This document shows, one piece after another, positions 17,161 to 25,698 of a stretch of DNA of 64,000 bases; the stretch's first letter is position 1; every line of letters begins with the position of its first letter. Both the position numbers and the translations under genes were made by a program. Below the pieces are notes generated by a model, which made no database searches, was not told the DNA's origin, and saw only the letters and a list, made by a program, of their open reading frames with translations. Origin of the DNA: Lacicoccus halitifaciens (GTDB taxonomy: Bacteria > Bacillota > Bacilli > Staphylococcales > Salinicoccaceae); NCBI RefSeq assembly GCF_040544485.1, contig NZ_JBDZDV010000002.1, forward strand, positions 310,001 to 374,000. The letters are read 5' to 3'.

Positions 17161-18567
17161 ATGAGTGCGGATCAGATAGGGTTTGCATTACTTTACTTAG
17201 GATTGTTTTTACTGCTTGGGAAATGGATCAGAATGCATTCGACGCTGATGCAGAACCTCTTTCTCCCGGCTTCCGTCATCGGGGGATTCCTCGCACTGAT
17301 AGTGGGCCCGGAAATCCTCGGCCGGATCATGCGGAACTTCACCGGGGAGGACTCATTTTGGGCGACGGGCCTGGTGACGCCTGAAATCATGGAAGTGTGG
17401 TCGGCCCTCCCCGGGCTGATGATCAACATCGTCTTTGCCACGCTCTTCATAGGCACGGTGCTCCCGAACCTGCAGAGGGTCTGGGATGTCGGTGGGCCGC
17501 AGCTCGCCTTCGGCTGGACGCTCGGCTGGGGTCAGTATGTCGTCGGCATACTGCTTGCGATGCTTGTACTCGTGCCATTCTATGATATGCCGCCATTCAT
17601 CGGTGCGCTCATCGAGATCGGCTTTGAGGGCGGACACGGTACGGCAGCCGGATTGCAGGATACATTTGCGGACCTGGGATTCCCGGAAGCGTATGATATC
17701 GCCGTCGGTCTAGCCACCGTCGGTATCTTGACAGGTGTCGTCGTCGGTATTGCACTGGTCAACTGGGGCGTCAGGAGAGGCAAGACTAAAATCATCACTG
17801 ATGTGAAAGGCTTGTCACCGACGCAGAAAGCAGGCATCGTTGAGCCTGAAGACCGCGGAAAAGGTGCTCAGAAGACGGTAAGACCCGAGTCGATTGATAC
17901 ATTCACTTTCCATTTTGCGATTGTGGGACTTGCGATCCTCGTCGGTTACATCATCCTCCAGGGCATTACATGGCTGGAAGTGACATTGTTCGGTTCGGAT
18001 TTCATGACATATGTGCCTTTATTCCCGCTCGCGATGGTCGGCGGTTTCGTTGTACAGCTCTTCGTGAGCAAATTTGATACATCCAAGCTTGTGAACAGGG
18101 AGACCATAACCAGCATACAAGGCTTCTCGCTCGACATATTAATCACGAGTGCGATCGCGACCGTCTCCATTGCGGTCATCGGTGATTACCTCATGCCGTT
18201 CCTGCTGCTCGCAGCGGTCGGTATCGCCTGGAACGTATTCGGATTCTTCGTCTTCGGTCCAAGGATGATGCCGGACTACTGGCTTGAAAGAGCCATCGGT
18301 GACTTTGGCCAGTCCACGGGTGTCACGGCGACCGGTCTGATGCTGATACGCGTCGCCGACCCGGAGATCAAATCCCCGGCGACTGAAGGTTTCGGTTATA
18401 AACAGCTTGTGTTTGAACCATTCCTCGGCGGCGGTCTCGTCACCGCACTATCCGCCCCGCTCATATTCATGTGGGGGCCGTGGCCGTTCCTCCTCCTCTC
18501 GGTCGTCATGACCGCGATCGGCCTCGTCGTAGGACTATTCTACTTCGGGAAGAGGAAACTCAATTAA
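17161..18567 (+). CDS. sodium/glutamate symporter-like transporter (GltS family)
   Basis: About ten transmembrane helices in 468 residues. The paired re-entrant loops of the GltS/ESS family are visible, the first around EIGFEGGHGTAAG and the second around DFGQSTGVTATGLMLIR. GltS moves glutamate with sodium, though paralogues in Firmicutes may carry other anions. The ATG at 17161 is 10 nt from AAGGAGA; the in-frame ATG at 17152 is too close to that site. The gene is monocistronic with a strong terminator. Confidence 0.85.
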   Translation: MSADQIGFALLYLGLFLLLGKWIRMHSTLMQNLFLPASVIGGFLALIVGPEILGRIMRNFTGEDSFWATGLVTPEIMEVWSALPGLMINIVFATLFIGTVLPNLQRVWDVGGPQLAFGWTLGWGQYVVGILLAMLVLVPFYDMPPFIGALIEIGFEGGHGTAAGLQDTFADLGFPEAYDIAVGLATVGILTGVVVGIALVNWGVRRGKTKIITDVKGLSPTQKAGIVEPEDRGKGAQKTVRPESIDTFTFHFAIVGLAILVGYIILQGITWLEVTLFGSDFMTYVPLFPLAMVGGFVVQLFVSKFDTSKLVNRETITSIQGFSLDILITSAIATVSIAVIGDYLMPFLLLAAVGIAWNVFGFFVFGPRMMPDYWLERAIGDFGQSTGVTATGLMLIRVADPEIKSPATEGFGYKQLVFEPFLGGGLVTALSAPLIFMWGPWPFLLLSVVMTAIGLVVGLFYFGKRKLN

Positions 18568-18581
18568 ATGAAAGAATAAAA

Positions 18582-18612
18582 GGACGCTCCCCTGCTTCAG
18601 GGGGAAGCGTCC
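18582..18612 (+). terminator. terminator after the GltS-type gene
   Basis: GGACGCT...AGCGTCC with an inner CCCC/GGGG pair forms a long GC-rich stem followed by ATTTTAAT. Confidence 0.8.
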
Positions 18613-18687
18613 ATTTTAATTTGCAGCGGACATGGTAAAATAAGACCAAAGACATGGATGACGAACAGCCACTAGGGAGGAAGAAGA

Positions 18688-19167
18688 ATGAAAATCACTT
18701 TGATCACGGTGGGCAAGCTGAAGGAGAAATACTGGGTCCAGGCGGTGGATGAGTATAAGAAGCGGATCAGCAAGTACGCAAAAATCGAGCTCATTGGAGT
18801 CGCCGATGAAAAAGAGCCGAACAATGCCGGCGAGAAAGATATCGAACAGATCAAAAACAAGGAAGCGGACAGAATACTATCTAAAATAAAAGACAACCAG
18901 CACGTCGTAACGCTCGAGATACACGGAAGGACATATACAAGTGAAGAACTCGCAGCCGAATACCAGAGATGGATGAATACCGGCAAAAGCGACGTCGTCT
19001 TCATCATCGGCGGCAGCAACGGCCTCGGCGAAGCGGTGAAGAAGCGGAGCGACCAGGAAATCAGCTTCGGCACCCTCACCTATCCCCACCAGATGATGAA
19101 AGTCATGCTGATGGAGCAGTTATTCAGGGTGAATAAGATATTGAGGAATGAGAGTTATCATAAGTGA
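18688..19167 (+). CDS. rlmH: 23S rRNA pseudouridine-1915 N3-methyltransferase RlmH
   Basis: SPOUT-family methyltransferase (orfX in staphylococci) that methylates pseudouridine 1915 of 23S rRNA with SAM. It has 159 residues, the standard length. The SAM-binding knot is visible as FIIGGSNGLGE and the C-terminus ends LFRVNKILRNESYHK. The ATG at 18688 follows AGGGAGGAAGAAG. The last codons, GAG AGT TAT CAT AAG TGA TG, are the SCC attachment site recognised by Ccr recombinases in staphylococci. Confidence 0.98.
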   Translation: MKITLITVGKLKEKYWVQAVDEYKKRISKYAKIELIGVADEKEPNNAGEKDIEQIKNKEADRILSKIKDNQHVVTLEIHGRTYTSEELAAEYQRWMNTGKSDVVFIIGGSNGLGEAVKKRSDQEISFGTLTYPHQMMKVMLMEQLFRVNKILRNESYHK

Positions 19168-19180
19168 TGAAGTTTTCCAA
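19150..19180. other. SCC-type attachment site (left) at the rlmH 3' end
   Basis: GAGAGTTATCATAAGTGATG followed by AAGTTTTCC closely matches the staphylococcal site TATCATAARTGATGCGGTTTT at the same place in rlmH. A second GAAAGTTATCATAAG occurs at 24426-24440. Confidence 0.6.
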
Positions 19181-19299
19181 ATATTACACAGTAAAATAAA
19201 AATAGAATTAATTTATGGATTAGTTTGTAATGAAAATTCGGCAGTTATAGAACCAATTCTAAATTTCATTATTCTATGATTCAGGATTTCAAGCAGTTC

Positions 19300-19327
19300 G
19301 GCTCCTTTGTGTTGTTTAAAGGAGCCA
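19300..19327. other. hairpin in the rlmH-mmsA gap
   Basis: GGCTCCTTT and AAAGGAGCC pair around a 10-nt loop. It lies between convergent genes but lacks a clear T-run on either strand. The rest of 19168-19448 is AT-rich and holds no gene that I can see. Confidence 0.4.
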
Positions 19328-19448
19328 ATCCTTTGCTTGCTGCACAGAACAAGCACGCTGAGTGACTTGTCAACCCTAAATCACTGACTCTTCCTGGAAA
19401 GAATGATAGTAATTTAGTTCATCTTATATACAGTGGATTTCTTCTCCA

Positions 19449-20918
19449 TTACATCTCAGAAAAGTCCGGCGTTTTATATCTCGCTGTCACGACTTTCCTT
19501 CTGGTATAGAAATCCACGCCATCTTTTCCGTTCGCATGGAGGGAGCCATAGAAGGAATGCTTCCAGCCAGAGAACGGGAACACTGCCATCGGAGCCGGCA
19601 CGCCAAGATTGATGCCGAGCATGCCTGCATCAATGTTTTCCCTGAAGTAACGGACACTGGAGGCACTATCTGTAAACAAGCATGCTCCATTGGCAAATTC
19701 GGACTGGTTGGCAATCCAGACTCCTTCTTTAAGGTCCTTCACTTTAATAACGCAAAGTACAGGAGCAAATATTTCATTTTTCCATATTTCCATGTCCGTG
19801 GTGACTCCCTCGAAGATGGTCGGTCCGATAAAGTATCCTTCATCGGATGTTCTTTCACGCCCATCCATCAGCAGTTTCGCCCCTTCTTTTTCTCCTGATT
19901 CGATATAATCGACAGTACGTTTCTTATTTTCTTCCCTGATGACCGGTCCGAGGAAGACGTCATCATCCAAACCGTTCCCCATCTTGATGTTTTTCGCTTC
20001 ATTTTTCAGCCTGTCGATGAAATCGTTATAGATCCCTTCCTCTACAGTGATGACGGCAGCGGCCATGCAGCGCTCGCCTGCTGAACCGAATGCTGCACTG
20101 ATGATATCCTTGACTGCCTGATCAAGATTGGCATCATTCAGGACCACTGTATGGTTTTTGGCCCCGGTCAGGGCCTGGACACGTTTAAGATTGTCTGTTC
20201 CTTTTTTATAAACGTATTCTCCAACTGGCTTGGAGCCGACGAAAGATACAGCTTTAATATGTTCATTTTCCAGAATGCCGTTGACTACATCATGTGCACC
20301 GTTGACTACATTGAATACTCCATCGGGCAGACCGGCTTCTTCCAGATATTCGACCAGCTTTTCAACGAGCAGTGGCGTCTTTTCTGACGGCTTCAGTACA
20401 AATGTATTTCCCATGGCAATGGCCATCGGGAACATCCAGCAAGGCACCATCATCGGAAAGTTGAATGGCGTGATTCCGCCGACAACACCGACAGGATAGC
20501 GGTAGCTTGTCCCTTCGATATCCGTTGCGATGGATGAGAGAGAATCCCCCATCATCAGAGACGGAGCACCTGCTGCAAATTCTACATTTTCAATGCCTCT
20601 TTGCACTTCGCCCAATGCTTCGTTGAAACTTTTGCCATTTTCCCTGGTGATGATCTCCGCAAGCACTTCTTTATTTTCCATAAGTATCTGCTGGTATTTG
20701 AAAAGAATGCGCGCTCTTTTTGGTACAGCAGTATTACTCCAGTCATGAAACGCATCCTGGGCGGCTCGAGCGGCACGATCCAGCTCTTCCTTTGTGGACT
20801 GCGGCACGTGGATCAGCACTTCTCTGGTCGCAGGATTCACCACATCAACCATTTCTGTACTCCTGCTCTCAATCCATTTTCCATTGATATAATTTTTTAG
20901 CACTTTTACTTCTGACAC
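19449..20918 (-). CDS. mmsA: methylmalonate/malonate-semialdehyde dehydrogenase (CoA-acylating)
   Basis: NAD-dependent aldehyde dehydrogenase of the MmsA/IolA group, converting malonate or methylmalonate semialdehyde to acetyl- or propionyl-CoA. The group signature GSAGERCMA contains the catalytic Cys. Other family blocks are TPFNFPMMVPCWMFP and SFVGSKPVGEYVY. The length of 489 residues is normal. The start is a GTG at 20918 with AGGAGG just upstream; the longer frame has no ribosome site. It is the last gene of the S-box operon, 67 nt after the small accessory gene. The true substrate cannot be read from sequence. The name iolA would fit equally. Confidence 0.88.
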   Translation of the reverse strand: MSEVKVLKNYINGKWIESRSTEMVDVVNPATREVLIHVPQSTKEELDRAARAAQDAFHDWSNTAVPKRARILFKYQQILMENKEVLAEIITRENGKSFNEALGEVQRGIENVEFAAGAPSLMMGDSLSSIATDIEGTSYRYPVGVVGGITPFNFPMMVPCWMFPMAIAMGNTFVLKPSEKTPLLVEKLVEYLEEAGLPDGVFNVVNGAHDVVNGILENEHIKAVSFVGSKPVGEYVYKKGTDNLKRVQALTGAKNHTVVLNDANLDQAVKDIISAAFGSAGERCMAAAVITVEEGIYNDFIDRLKNEAKNIKMGNGLDDDVFLGPVIREENKKRTVDYIESGEKEGAKLLMDGRERTSDEGYFIGPTIFEGVTTDMEIWKNEIFAPVLCVIKVKDLKEGVWIANQSEFANGACLFTDSASSVRYFRENIDAGMLGINLGVPAPMAVFPFSGWKHSFYGSLHANGKDGVDFYTRRKVVTARYKTPDFSEM

Positions 20919-20985
20919 TCTGCATCCTCCTAAATTATTGTTTAATATGCATTTCACAACTGCTCTCCCACTTTAACAGTAAGAC

Positions 20986-21081
20986 CTATTTGAAGTACCA
21001 TTTCCATAGGGAAAAACCAATGATGATCAAAGCGATGATGAAACCGTACAACCATATGGAAAGCATTTCATTAATGAACAT
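20986..21081 (-). CDS. symporter small accessory protein (31 aa)
   Basis: A 31-residue frame with a single hydrophobic helix (LYGFIIALIIIGFSL) ending in WKWYFK. Its ATG overlaps the symporter stop as TGATG, and GGAAGGAGGG lies 4-10 nt upstream inside the symporter gene, an excellent ribosome site. Tiny membrane proteins of this form accompany sodium:solute symporters in many bacteria and are thought to be transporter subunits or stabilisers. The overlap and the ribosome site are seen directly; the role is inferred from this association. Confidence 0.75.
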   Translation of the reverse strand: MFINEMLSIWLYGFIIALIIIGFSLWKWYFK

Positions 21082-22583
21082 CAGGACCCTCCTTCCTCTG
21101 CAGCCCCCATCTCAGAAGACGAAGCCGACCTGAGAATCCATGAGGCGATATTGATCGTTGCGATTCCTATGAATACGGACACGGCACCCGCCGACATTGT
21201 ACTCGGTATGATACCGGTGAAGTATAGAAACAGATAGGAACCCAAACCGACAAACATTGAAAGCTCCGCTGCTCTTGCCGGTGCTTTCCTTTTCGCATAG
21301 ACCGCCTGGAGGATCGGCCCCATCGTTCCTGCCGCAATTCCTGAAATACCGATCCACATCACATCTCCCATATATTCCGGCGGACGGATGACGATGAGCA
21401 GGGCCAACAAGCCGATGAATGGTACAGTCAGCCTGCTGATCTGGAATGCTATTTTCTCAGCCTTTTCATCACTGACTTTCACGATATTCCGCTTGACCAG
21501 GAACTTCAGGAAGATATCATTCGCAAAAACGGTGGAGATTGATACGAATATCCCGTCTGTCGTGGACATCGCTGCTGCAAGTATCACGACACCGAACAGA
21601 GCAACGACGATGGCTGGGAATGCCCAGATGATATAGTCCATAAGTGCCAGGTCCGCTGCACTGGCTGTATCACCCAATGCCGCTCTGCTGTAAAGTCCGC
21701 CAAACAGTACGAGTACGGATAGTGCAGCAACCACTACATAGGTTGCAATCATCTTGCCCAGGTCCTGCTCATTCTTCAGCCCCAGTACTTTATTGAACAG
21801 ATGGGGGGCTGATGCGAATGCCCATTGTATTACGATGGCACCAATCACTGCTCCAATGGAATAGAAATGCAGGGATTCCGGATTAAATACCGCAACCAGA
21901 TTCTCGTTCTGTGCAGCCAATTCATGGGAAATTCCTGCAAATGTATCGGAGATTCCACCTTTCCAGAAAATTACTATGCCTGAAATAAAAATCCCTATAC
22001 CTGCAATCGCCATGATGAAAGCCTGTACTGCATCGGTATAGATGTCCGCAAGCGCACCGCCGGCATAGACATATATGACTACAATCAGGGCGATGAGTAG
22101 GAGTCCGCTTGTATAGGACATTCCAAGCAGATATTCGAATATCTTTGCACCAGCGACGAATTGGGCAGCAATGTAGAATATGTTGAAAAGAAGAATCAGT
22201 CCCGTTCCGACGCGGAGGATGTCGCTCTTATAGAAATCACCCAGCCAGTCCGGAAGGGATAGGGACTTCTGTCCATTGTTCAGCTTTCTCACCTTTTTAG
22301 CCACCATCAGTACGCCGATCGGGCCGCCGGCGATTATCGCCAGGAACAGCCAGAGATTCGACAGGCCCCATTCATATGACCAGCCGGGGTAACCCAGAAA
22401 TGTCGCAGCGCTTAAATAGGTTGCGGCAAACGAGAATCCAAGGACATATGGTCCAAGGGTCCCGCCGCCTGTAGCAAAATCCCTGATCGACTTCATCTTT
22501 TTCGAACTCAAATATCCTACAACGAGCATCAGCACTAGAAATACGGAAAAACCGATCCATGTATAGAGTGTAATCTGATCCAT
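21081..22583 (-). CDS. sodium:solute symporter (SSS family)
   Basis: Sodium-coupled uptake carrier of 500 residues with about 13 transmembrane helices and the LeuT-like fold. Family blocks include the N-terminal GYLSSKKMKSIRDFATGGG, FAATYLSAATFLG and the later VVILAAAMSTTDGIFVSISTV. The substrate is unknown. Its place between a flavin monooxygenase and a semialdehyde dehydrogenase suggests a carboxylate or sulfur-containing organic acid. The start ATG at 22583 lies 15 nt after the monooxygenase stop, with CCAAGGAGG before it. Confidence 0.87.
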   Translation of the reverse strand: MDQITLYTWIGFSVFLVLMLVVGYLSSKKMKSIRDFATGGGTLGPYVLGFSFAATYLSAATFLGYPGWSYEWGLSNLWLFLAIIAGGPIGVLMVAKKVRKLNNGQKSLSLPDWLGDFYKSDILRVGTGLILLFNIFYIAAQFVAGAKIFEYLLGMSYTSGLLLIALIVVIYVYAGGALADIYTDAVQAFIMAIAGIGIFISGIVIFWKGGISDTFAGISHELAAQNENLVAVFNPESLHFYSIGAVIGAIVIQWAFASAPHLFNKVLGLKNEQDLGKMIATYVVVAALSVLVLFGGLYSRAALGDTASAADLALMDYIIWAFPAIVVALFGVVILAAAMSTTDGIFVSISTVFANDIFLKFLVKRNIVKVSDEKAEKIAFQISRLTVPFIGLLALLIVIRPPEYMGDVMWIGISGIAAGTMGPILQAVYAKRKAPARAAELSMFVGLGSYLFLYFTGIIPSTMSAGAVSVFIGIATINIASWILRSASSSEMGAAEEGGS

Positions 22584-22598
22584 AAATACCTCCTTGGG

Positions 22599-23978
22599 TT
22601 AATATCTTTCACTTAATGTCTTCGTCCTTTTGGCAGGGTGGTTCCCGGCAAGATATCTTCTGCCTTTTCCGAACATGTTCTCCCTAAGCGTCTCACCTTC
22701 ATATTCCGTTCTGTAGATGCCCCGTTTCTGCAGTTCCGGTACCACATGATCCACAAACTCTTTAAATGTCCCGGGCGAATAGGTCTGGGCGATGTTGAAA
22801 CCGTCTGCACCGCCGACTTCGGACCACTCTTCGATCCTATCTGCAATCTGTTCCGGTGTACCGATAAACTTCACAGTACCATTCCCCAGCCCATGATTCT
22901 TCACCGCTTCGCGCAGTGTCCATCTGCGGTCGGGGTCCTTCGTATACATGTCCAGGTTGCCCTGCACCGCCTCTGTCTCGATATCCTCGATGTACTGGTC
23001 AGGATCATATTGTGAGAAATCGATGCCGGTATGCCCGGACAGGAGGGAGGCCGTACCTTCATAACTCACATTGTTCTGAAGGTCCTCATATTTCTGCCAG
23101 GCCTCTGCCTCGGTGGCACCGATGATCGGTAGAATCATCGGGAAAATCAATACATCATCTGCATTCCTCCCTTGGGCTATGGTGCGCTCCCTGATATCGT
23201 TCGTATAGGCTGTCAGTGCATCCAGCGAATGGTTCTTCGTGAAGACCGCCTCCGCATGCTTTGCTGCAAAATCGCGCCCCTTTGGTGATGCTCCCGCCTG
23301 GAAAAGGACTGGTGTCCGCTGAGGGGAGGGCTCCACGAGGTGTGGTCCGGGAACATTGAAGAACTCTCCCTGATGATTGATCATATGTACTTTATCAGCA
23401 TCAGCGAAAATATCTTTCTCCCTGTCGTGCAGAACCGCTCCCTCCTCCCAGCTGTCTTCCCAAAGTTTATAGACCACTTCCAGAAACTCATCTGCACGAT
23501 CATATCTCAGCGCCTTCGGAAGACGCCCATCGAGACCCAGATTCACCGCTTCGCTTTCCAGGTAGGAAGTGACCACATTCCAGGCCACTCTGCCTTCCGT
23601 CAGATGGTCCAACGTGGACAGCTGACGCGCCAGGGAATAGGGTTGGGCGTAAGTGGTAGAAATCGTCGGTGCAAACCCGAGATGCTCCGTTGCAGCAGCC
23701 ATCGCCGGAATCACAAGCGTTGGATCATGTGCCGGCAGCTGGACAGCATGCCGGACCGCTGCGTCATGACTGTTTCCATAAACACTGTATGTCCCCAGGA
23801 CATCTGCAATGAACATCGCATCAAACTTGCCACGCTCTAGTGTCTTCGCTGTATCAATCCAGTATTTCAGCCTGTTATGTCTGGTCCCCCTGTCATTCTC
23901 ATGCTTCCAGAGCCCTGTTGAATGGGGAGATGGCGAATTCTGAATAAAACCGTTCAAGTGAATTTGTTTCTTTTTCAT
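22599..23978 (-). CDS. LLM-class flavin-dependent monooxygenase (NtaA/SnaA/DszA group)
   Basis: FMNH2-dependent monooxygenase of the bacterial luciferase superfamily, 459 residues. The NtaA/DszA group is indicated by the N-terminal HLNGFIQNSPSPHSTGLWKHE, the FDAMFIADVLG strand and RVAWNVVTSYLESEAVNLG. Members oxidise nitrilotriacetate, dibenzothiophene sulfone, dimethylsulfide and similar compounds. The ATG at 23978 is 7 nt from GGAGG; the ATG at 23984 is too close. As the first gene behind a SAM riboswitch it should be expressed when SAM, and so methionine or sulfur supply, is low. A role in scavenging sulfur from an organic compound is the best inference. Confidence 0.87.
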   Translation of the reverse strand: MKKKQIHLNGFIQNSPSPHSTGLWKHENDRGTRHNRLKYWIDTAKTLERGKFDAMFIADVLGTYSVYGNSHDAAVRHAVQLPAHDPTLVIPAMAAATEHLGFAPTISTTYAQPYSLARQLSTLDHLTEGRVAWNVVTSYLESEAVNLGLDGRLPKALRYDRADEFLEVVYKLWEDSWEEGAVLHDREKDIFADADKVHMINHQGEFFNVPGPHLVEPSPQRTPVLFQAGASPKGRDFAAKHAEAVFTKNHSLDALTAYTNDIRERTIAQGRNADDVLIFPMILPIIGATEAEAWQKYEDLQNNVSYEGTASLLSGHTGIDFSQYDPDQYIEDIETEAVQGNLDMYTKDPDRRWTLREAVKNHGLGNGTVKFIGTPEQIADRIEEWSEVGGADGFNIAQTYSPGTFKEFVDHVVPELQKRGIYRTEYEGETLRENMFGKGRRYLAGNHPAKRTKTLSERY

Positions 23979-24006
23979 ATACATACCTCCAGTTTGATTG
24001 AATACT

Positions 24007-24045
24007 AAAAAGCCCCTTCTTCTTAAAAGATAAGAAGAAGGGGCT
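24007..24045 (-). terminator. riboswitch terminator
   Basis: On the minus strand AGCCCCTTCTTCTTA and TAAGAAGAAGGGGCT form a 15-bp stem followed by TTTT, directly after the SAM aptamer and before the monooxygenase gene. This is the expression platform. Confidence 0.92.
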
Positions 24046-24063
24046 GAATATATAGATCAAGGG

Positions 24064-24175
24064 TTCTTCTCTTATCTTCTAGCAAAATGCTACTGGAATT
24101 GGCACAGTACCGTTACGGTCTGTTGCCGAGGCTTCAAAGGGCCAGTCCCTCCACCTCTCTGGATAAGAAAATTCT
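24064..24175 (-). promoter_or_regulatory. SAM-I (S-box) riboswitch
   Basis: The minus strand reads CTTATCCAGAGAGGTGGAGG at the 5' side, then GACTGGCCCTTTGAAGCCTCGGCAAC, later GTGCCAATTCC, and closes with AGATAAGAG, which pairs with the opening stem. These are the conserved blocks of the S-box aptamer. When SAM binds, the downstream terminator forms and the operon is off. Confidence 0.95.
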
Positions 24176-24198
24176 GAATTTATTAAGTTGTAATGCCT

Positions 24199-24227
24199 AA
24201 TATATATCAAAAGAAATTATATGTCAA
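24199..24227 (-). promoter_or_regulatory. promoter of the S-box operon
   Basis: On the minus strand TTGACA (24227-24222) and TATATT (24204-24199) are 17 nt apart, ending about 25 nt before the aptamer. Confidence 0.75.
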
Positions 24228-24425
24228 CAAAATTTATAGTTTTTTAGTAGGAATAGAGAGGCGGGAAAACTCGAAACACTAGACAGTTTCTTGATTGCGC
24301 CCTTAAATTTAAAGAATTATGAAGTGGTTAACCAAAAAAGAATCTCCAAGAAAAAACATAATAAATTTCTTGATTTGATTAAAGAGAATGATATTAGATA
24401 AAATCATATTATTCATTGATACACC

Positions 24426-24440
24426 GAAAGTTATCATAAG
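24426..24440. other. second SCC-type att core (candidate right end)
   Basis: GAAAGTTATCATAAG differs from the rlmH-end GAGAGTTATCATAAG at one of 15 positions and is in the same orientation. It lies in an AT-rich stretch (about 24200-24700) in which I see no convincing gene. Confidence 0.45.
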
Positions 24441-24607
24441 CAGCGCCAGCATCCATGACTGGAGATTTAAAAGCATCTGCGACCATGGTATAATATTACT
24501 ATAAGGACAATGAAGATTGATATTGAAAGCAATTAATTCAAACAAAGAAATCACTTTTGAGTTAAGGCATGCTACAGCCTTAAAATGATAAAATATATAA
24601 GAATAGG

Positions 24608-24634
24608 AGCAACTCGAAAGAGTTGCTTTTTTAT
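24608..24634 (+). terminator. stand-alone terminator hairpin
   Basis: AGCAACTC, GAAA loop, GAGTTGCT, then TTTTTTA. No gene of convincing length ends here. A TATAAT at 24489-24494 upstream could start a short transcript of about 135 nt ending at this hairpin. Confidence 0.65.
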
Positions 24635-24701
24635 CTATCATCTTCAAAATGAGGAAATGATGGAATTGATTTTAATGCCGATTAATTTAGGAGAAATTAC
24701 A

Positions 24702-24791
24702 ATGAAGTTTAGTATTATGCTCAGAAAATTTGAAGAGTCAAACGAATATAAAACATGGTTTAAACCCAAGATGAAAGAGGGAAATTTATGA
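24702..24791 (+). CDS. possible 29-aa leader peptide of the TVP38 gene
   Basis: ATG at 24702 follows TTTAGGAGAAATTACA, a good ribosome site, and opens a 29-codon frame rich in Lys and Glu whose TGA overlaps the next gene's ATG (ATGA). The overlap suggests translational coupling. The peptide matches no family I know, and it could be a decayed gene end. Base composition is AT-rich compared with the gene it leads. Confidence 0.4.
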   Translation: MKFSIMLRKFEESNEYKTWFKPKMKEGNL

Positions 24792-25489
24792 GTTCGGGCG
24801 AAGATCGCAATAAGATATTTTCCATAAATTCAATAGTATCACTGGCTACTCTGGTTGTGATTGTTGCCGGGCTGTTATGGGTGAGCTTCAACCTGAACCC
24901 ACCACCGCCGGAGGAAATGCGCGAGATCATACTCGGCTACGGCTGGGCCGGGTGGCTGGTGTTCCTCGGGATCATTGCAGCGATCGCCGTCACCCCCATC
25001 CCCATATCAGTGACTGCCTTGGTGGCGGGCTCCCTCTACGGTGTAATCGGCGGGACGCTGCTCTCCCTGACCGGGGTGATGATTGGCTCCTGGATCGGTT
25101 ATTGGCTGGCCCGTGTTTTGGGCAAGCGCCTGACCTTCCGGCTCCTGGGACGCCACAGTTCCCTCGTGGAGGATTACCTCAGCAATGCAGGGTTCTGGGC
25201 TTTGTGCACTGTGAGGCTGATGCCCGCCCTGCCGTACTGGCCGGTGAATTACGGTGCCGGGGCCTTGGGTATAGGGCAGTACACATTCATCTCCGCGACT
25301 TTTTTGGCCTCCCTCCCCGGCCAGATCTCCCTGGTGGCTCTGGGGGCCTTTGTAGTGAACACTTCGGTATTCAATGGAGTCGTACTAGTCATTGCGTGGC
25401 TCGCAGTATTGGCTTTGACGTGGGTTTCCTACCGCTACTGGCGCAGTACAGAATCTGATAAAAACGATTCAGAAGCAGCAGAGGAATAG
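24788..25489 (+). CDS. TVP38/TMEM64 family membrane protein
   Basis: Integral membrane protein of 233 residues in the DedA-like VTT (TVP38/TMEM64) superfamily, with about six hydrophobic segments. The family block is visible as TPIPISVTALVAGSLYGVIGGTLLSLTG, with a later CTVRLMPALPYWPVNYGAGA. Relatives are implicated in lipid scrambling or undecaprenyl-phosphate recycling, but the role of this branch is not defined. The start overlaps the leader frame. A convergent hairpin at 25577-25613 separates it from the next gene. Confidence 0.85.
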   Translation: MSSGEDRNKIFSINSIVSLATLVVIVAGLLWVSFNLNPPPPEEMREIILGYGWAGWLVFLGIIAAIAVTPIPISVTALVAGSLYGVIGGTLLSLTGVMIGSWIGYWLARVLGKRLTFRLLGRHSSLVEDYLSNAGFWALCTVRLMPALPYWPVNYGAGALGIGQYTFISATFLASLPGQISLVALGAFVVNTSVFNGVVLVIAWLAVLALTWVSYRYWRSTESDKNDSEAAEE

Positions 25490-25576
25490 ATGCAAAATAT
25501 ATTACCGGTCAATCTATTTTGACCGATGGCGGTATAGTCTACAGATAATTAATAAAAGAAGTTATATAGAAAGTGG

Positions 25577-25613
25577 AACACCCTTGATCAGTAGTCCTGA
25601 ATCAAGGGTGTTT
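25577..25613. terminator. bidirectional terminator
   Basis: AACACCCTTGAT and ATCAAGGGTGTT form a 12-bp stem followed by TTTAAATAA on the plus strand, between convergent genes. Confidence 0.8.
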
Positions 25614-25698
25614 TAAATAATATGGCATTCTAAGAAATATCCCATCTACTGAGCCGGTGAAAATCATTATAAAGAAGCTGAGGGCGTCTCCCCTGTTT

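Noticed and set aside
24309..24647. 112-codon AT-rich minus-strand frame
   Set aside because: Hydrophobic by AT-rich composition only, no ribosome site, and it overlaps the terminator hairpin and the att-like sequence.
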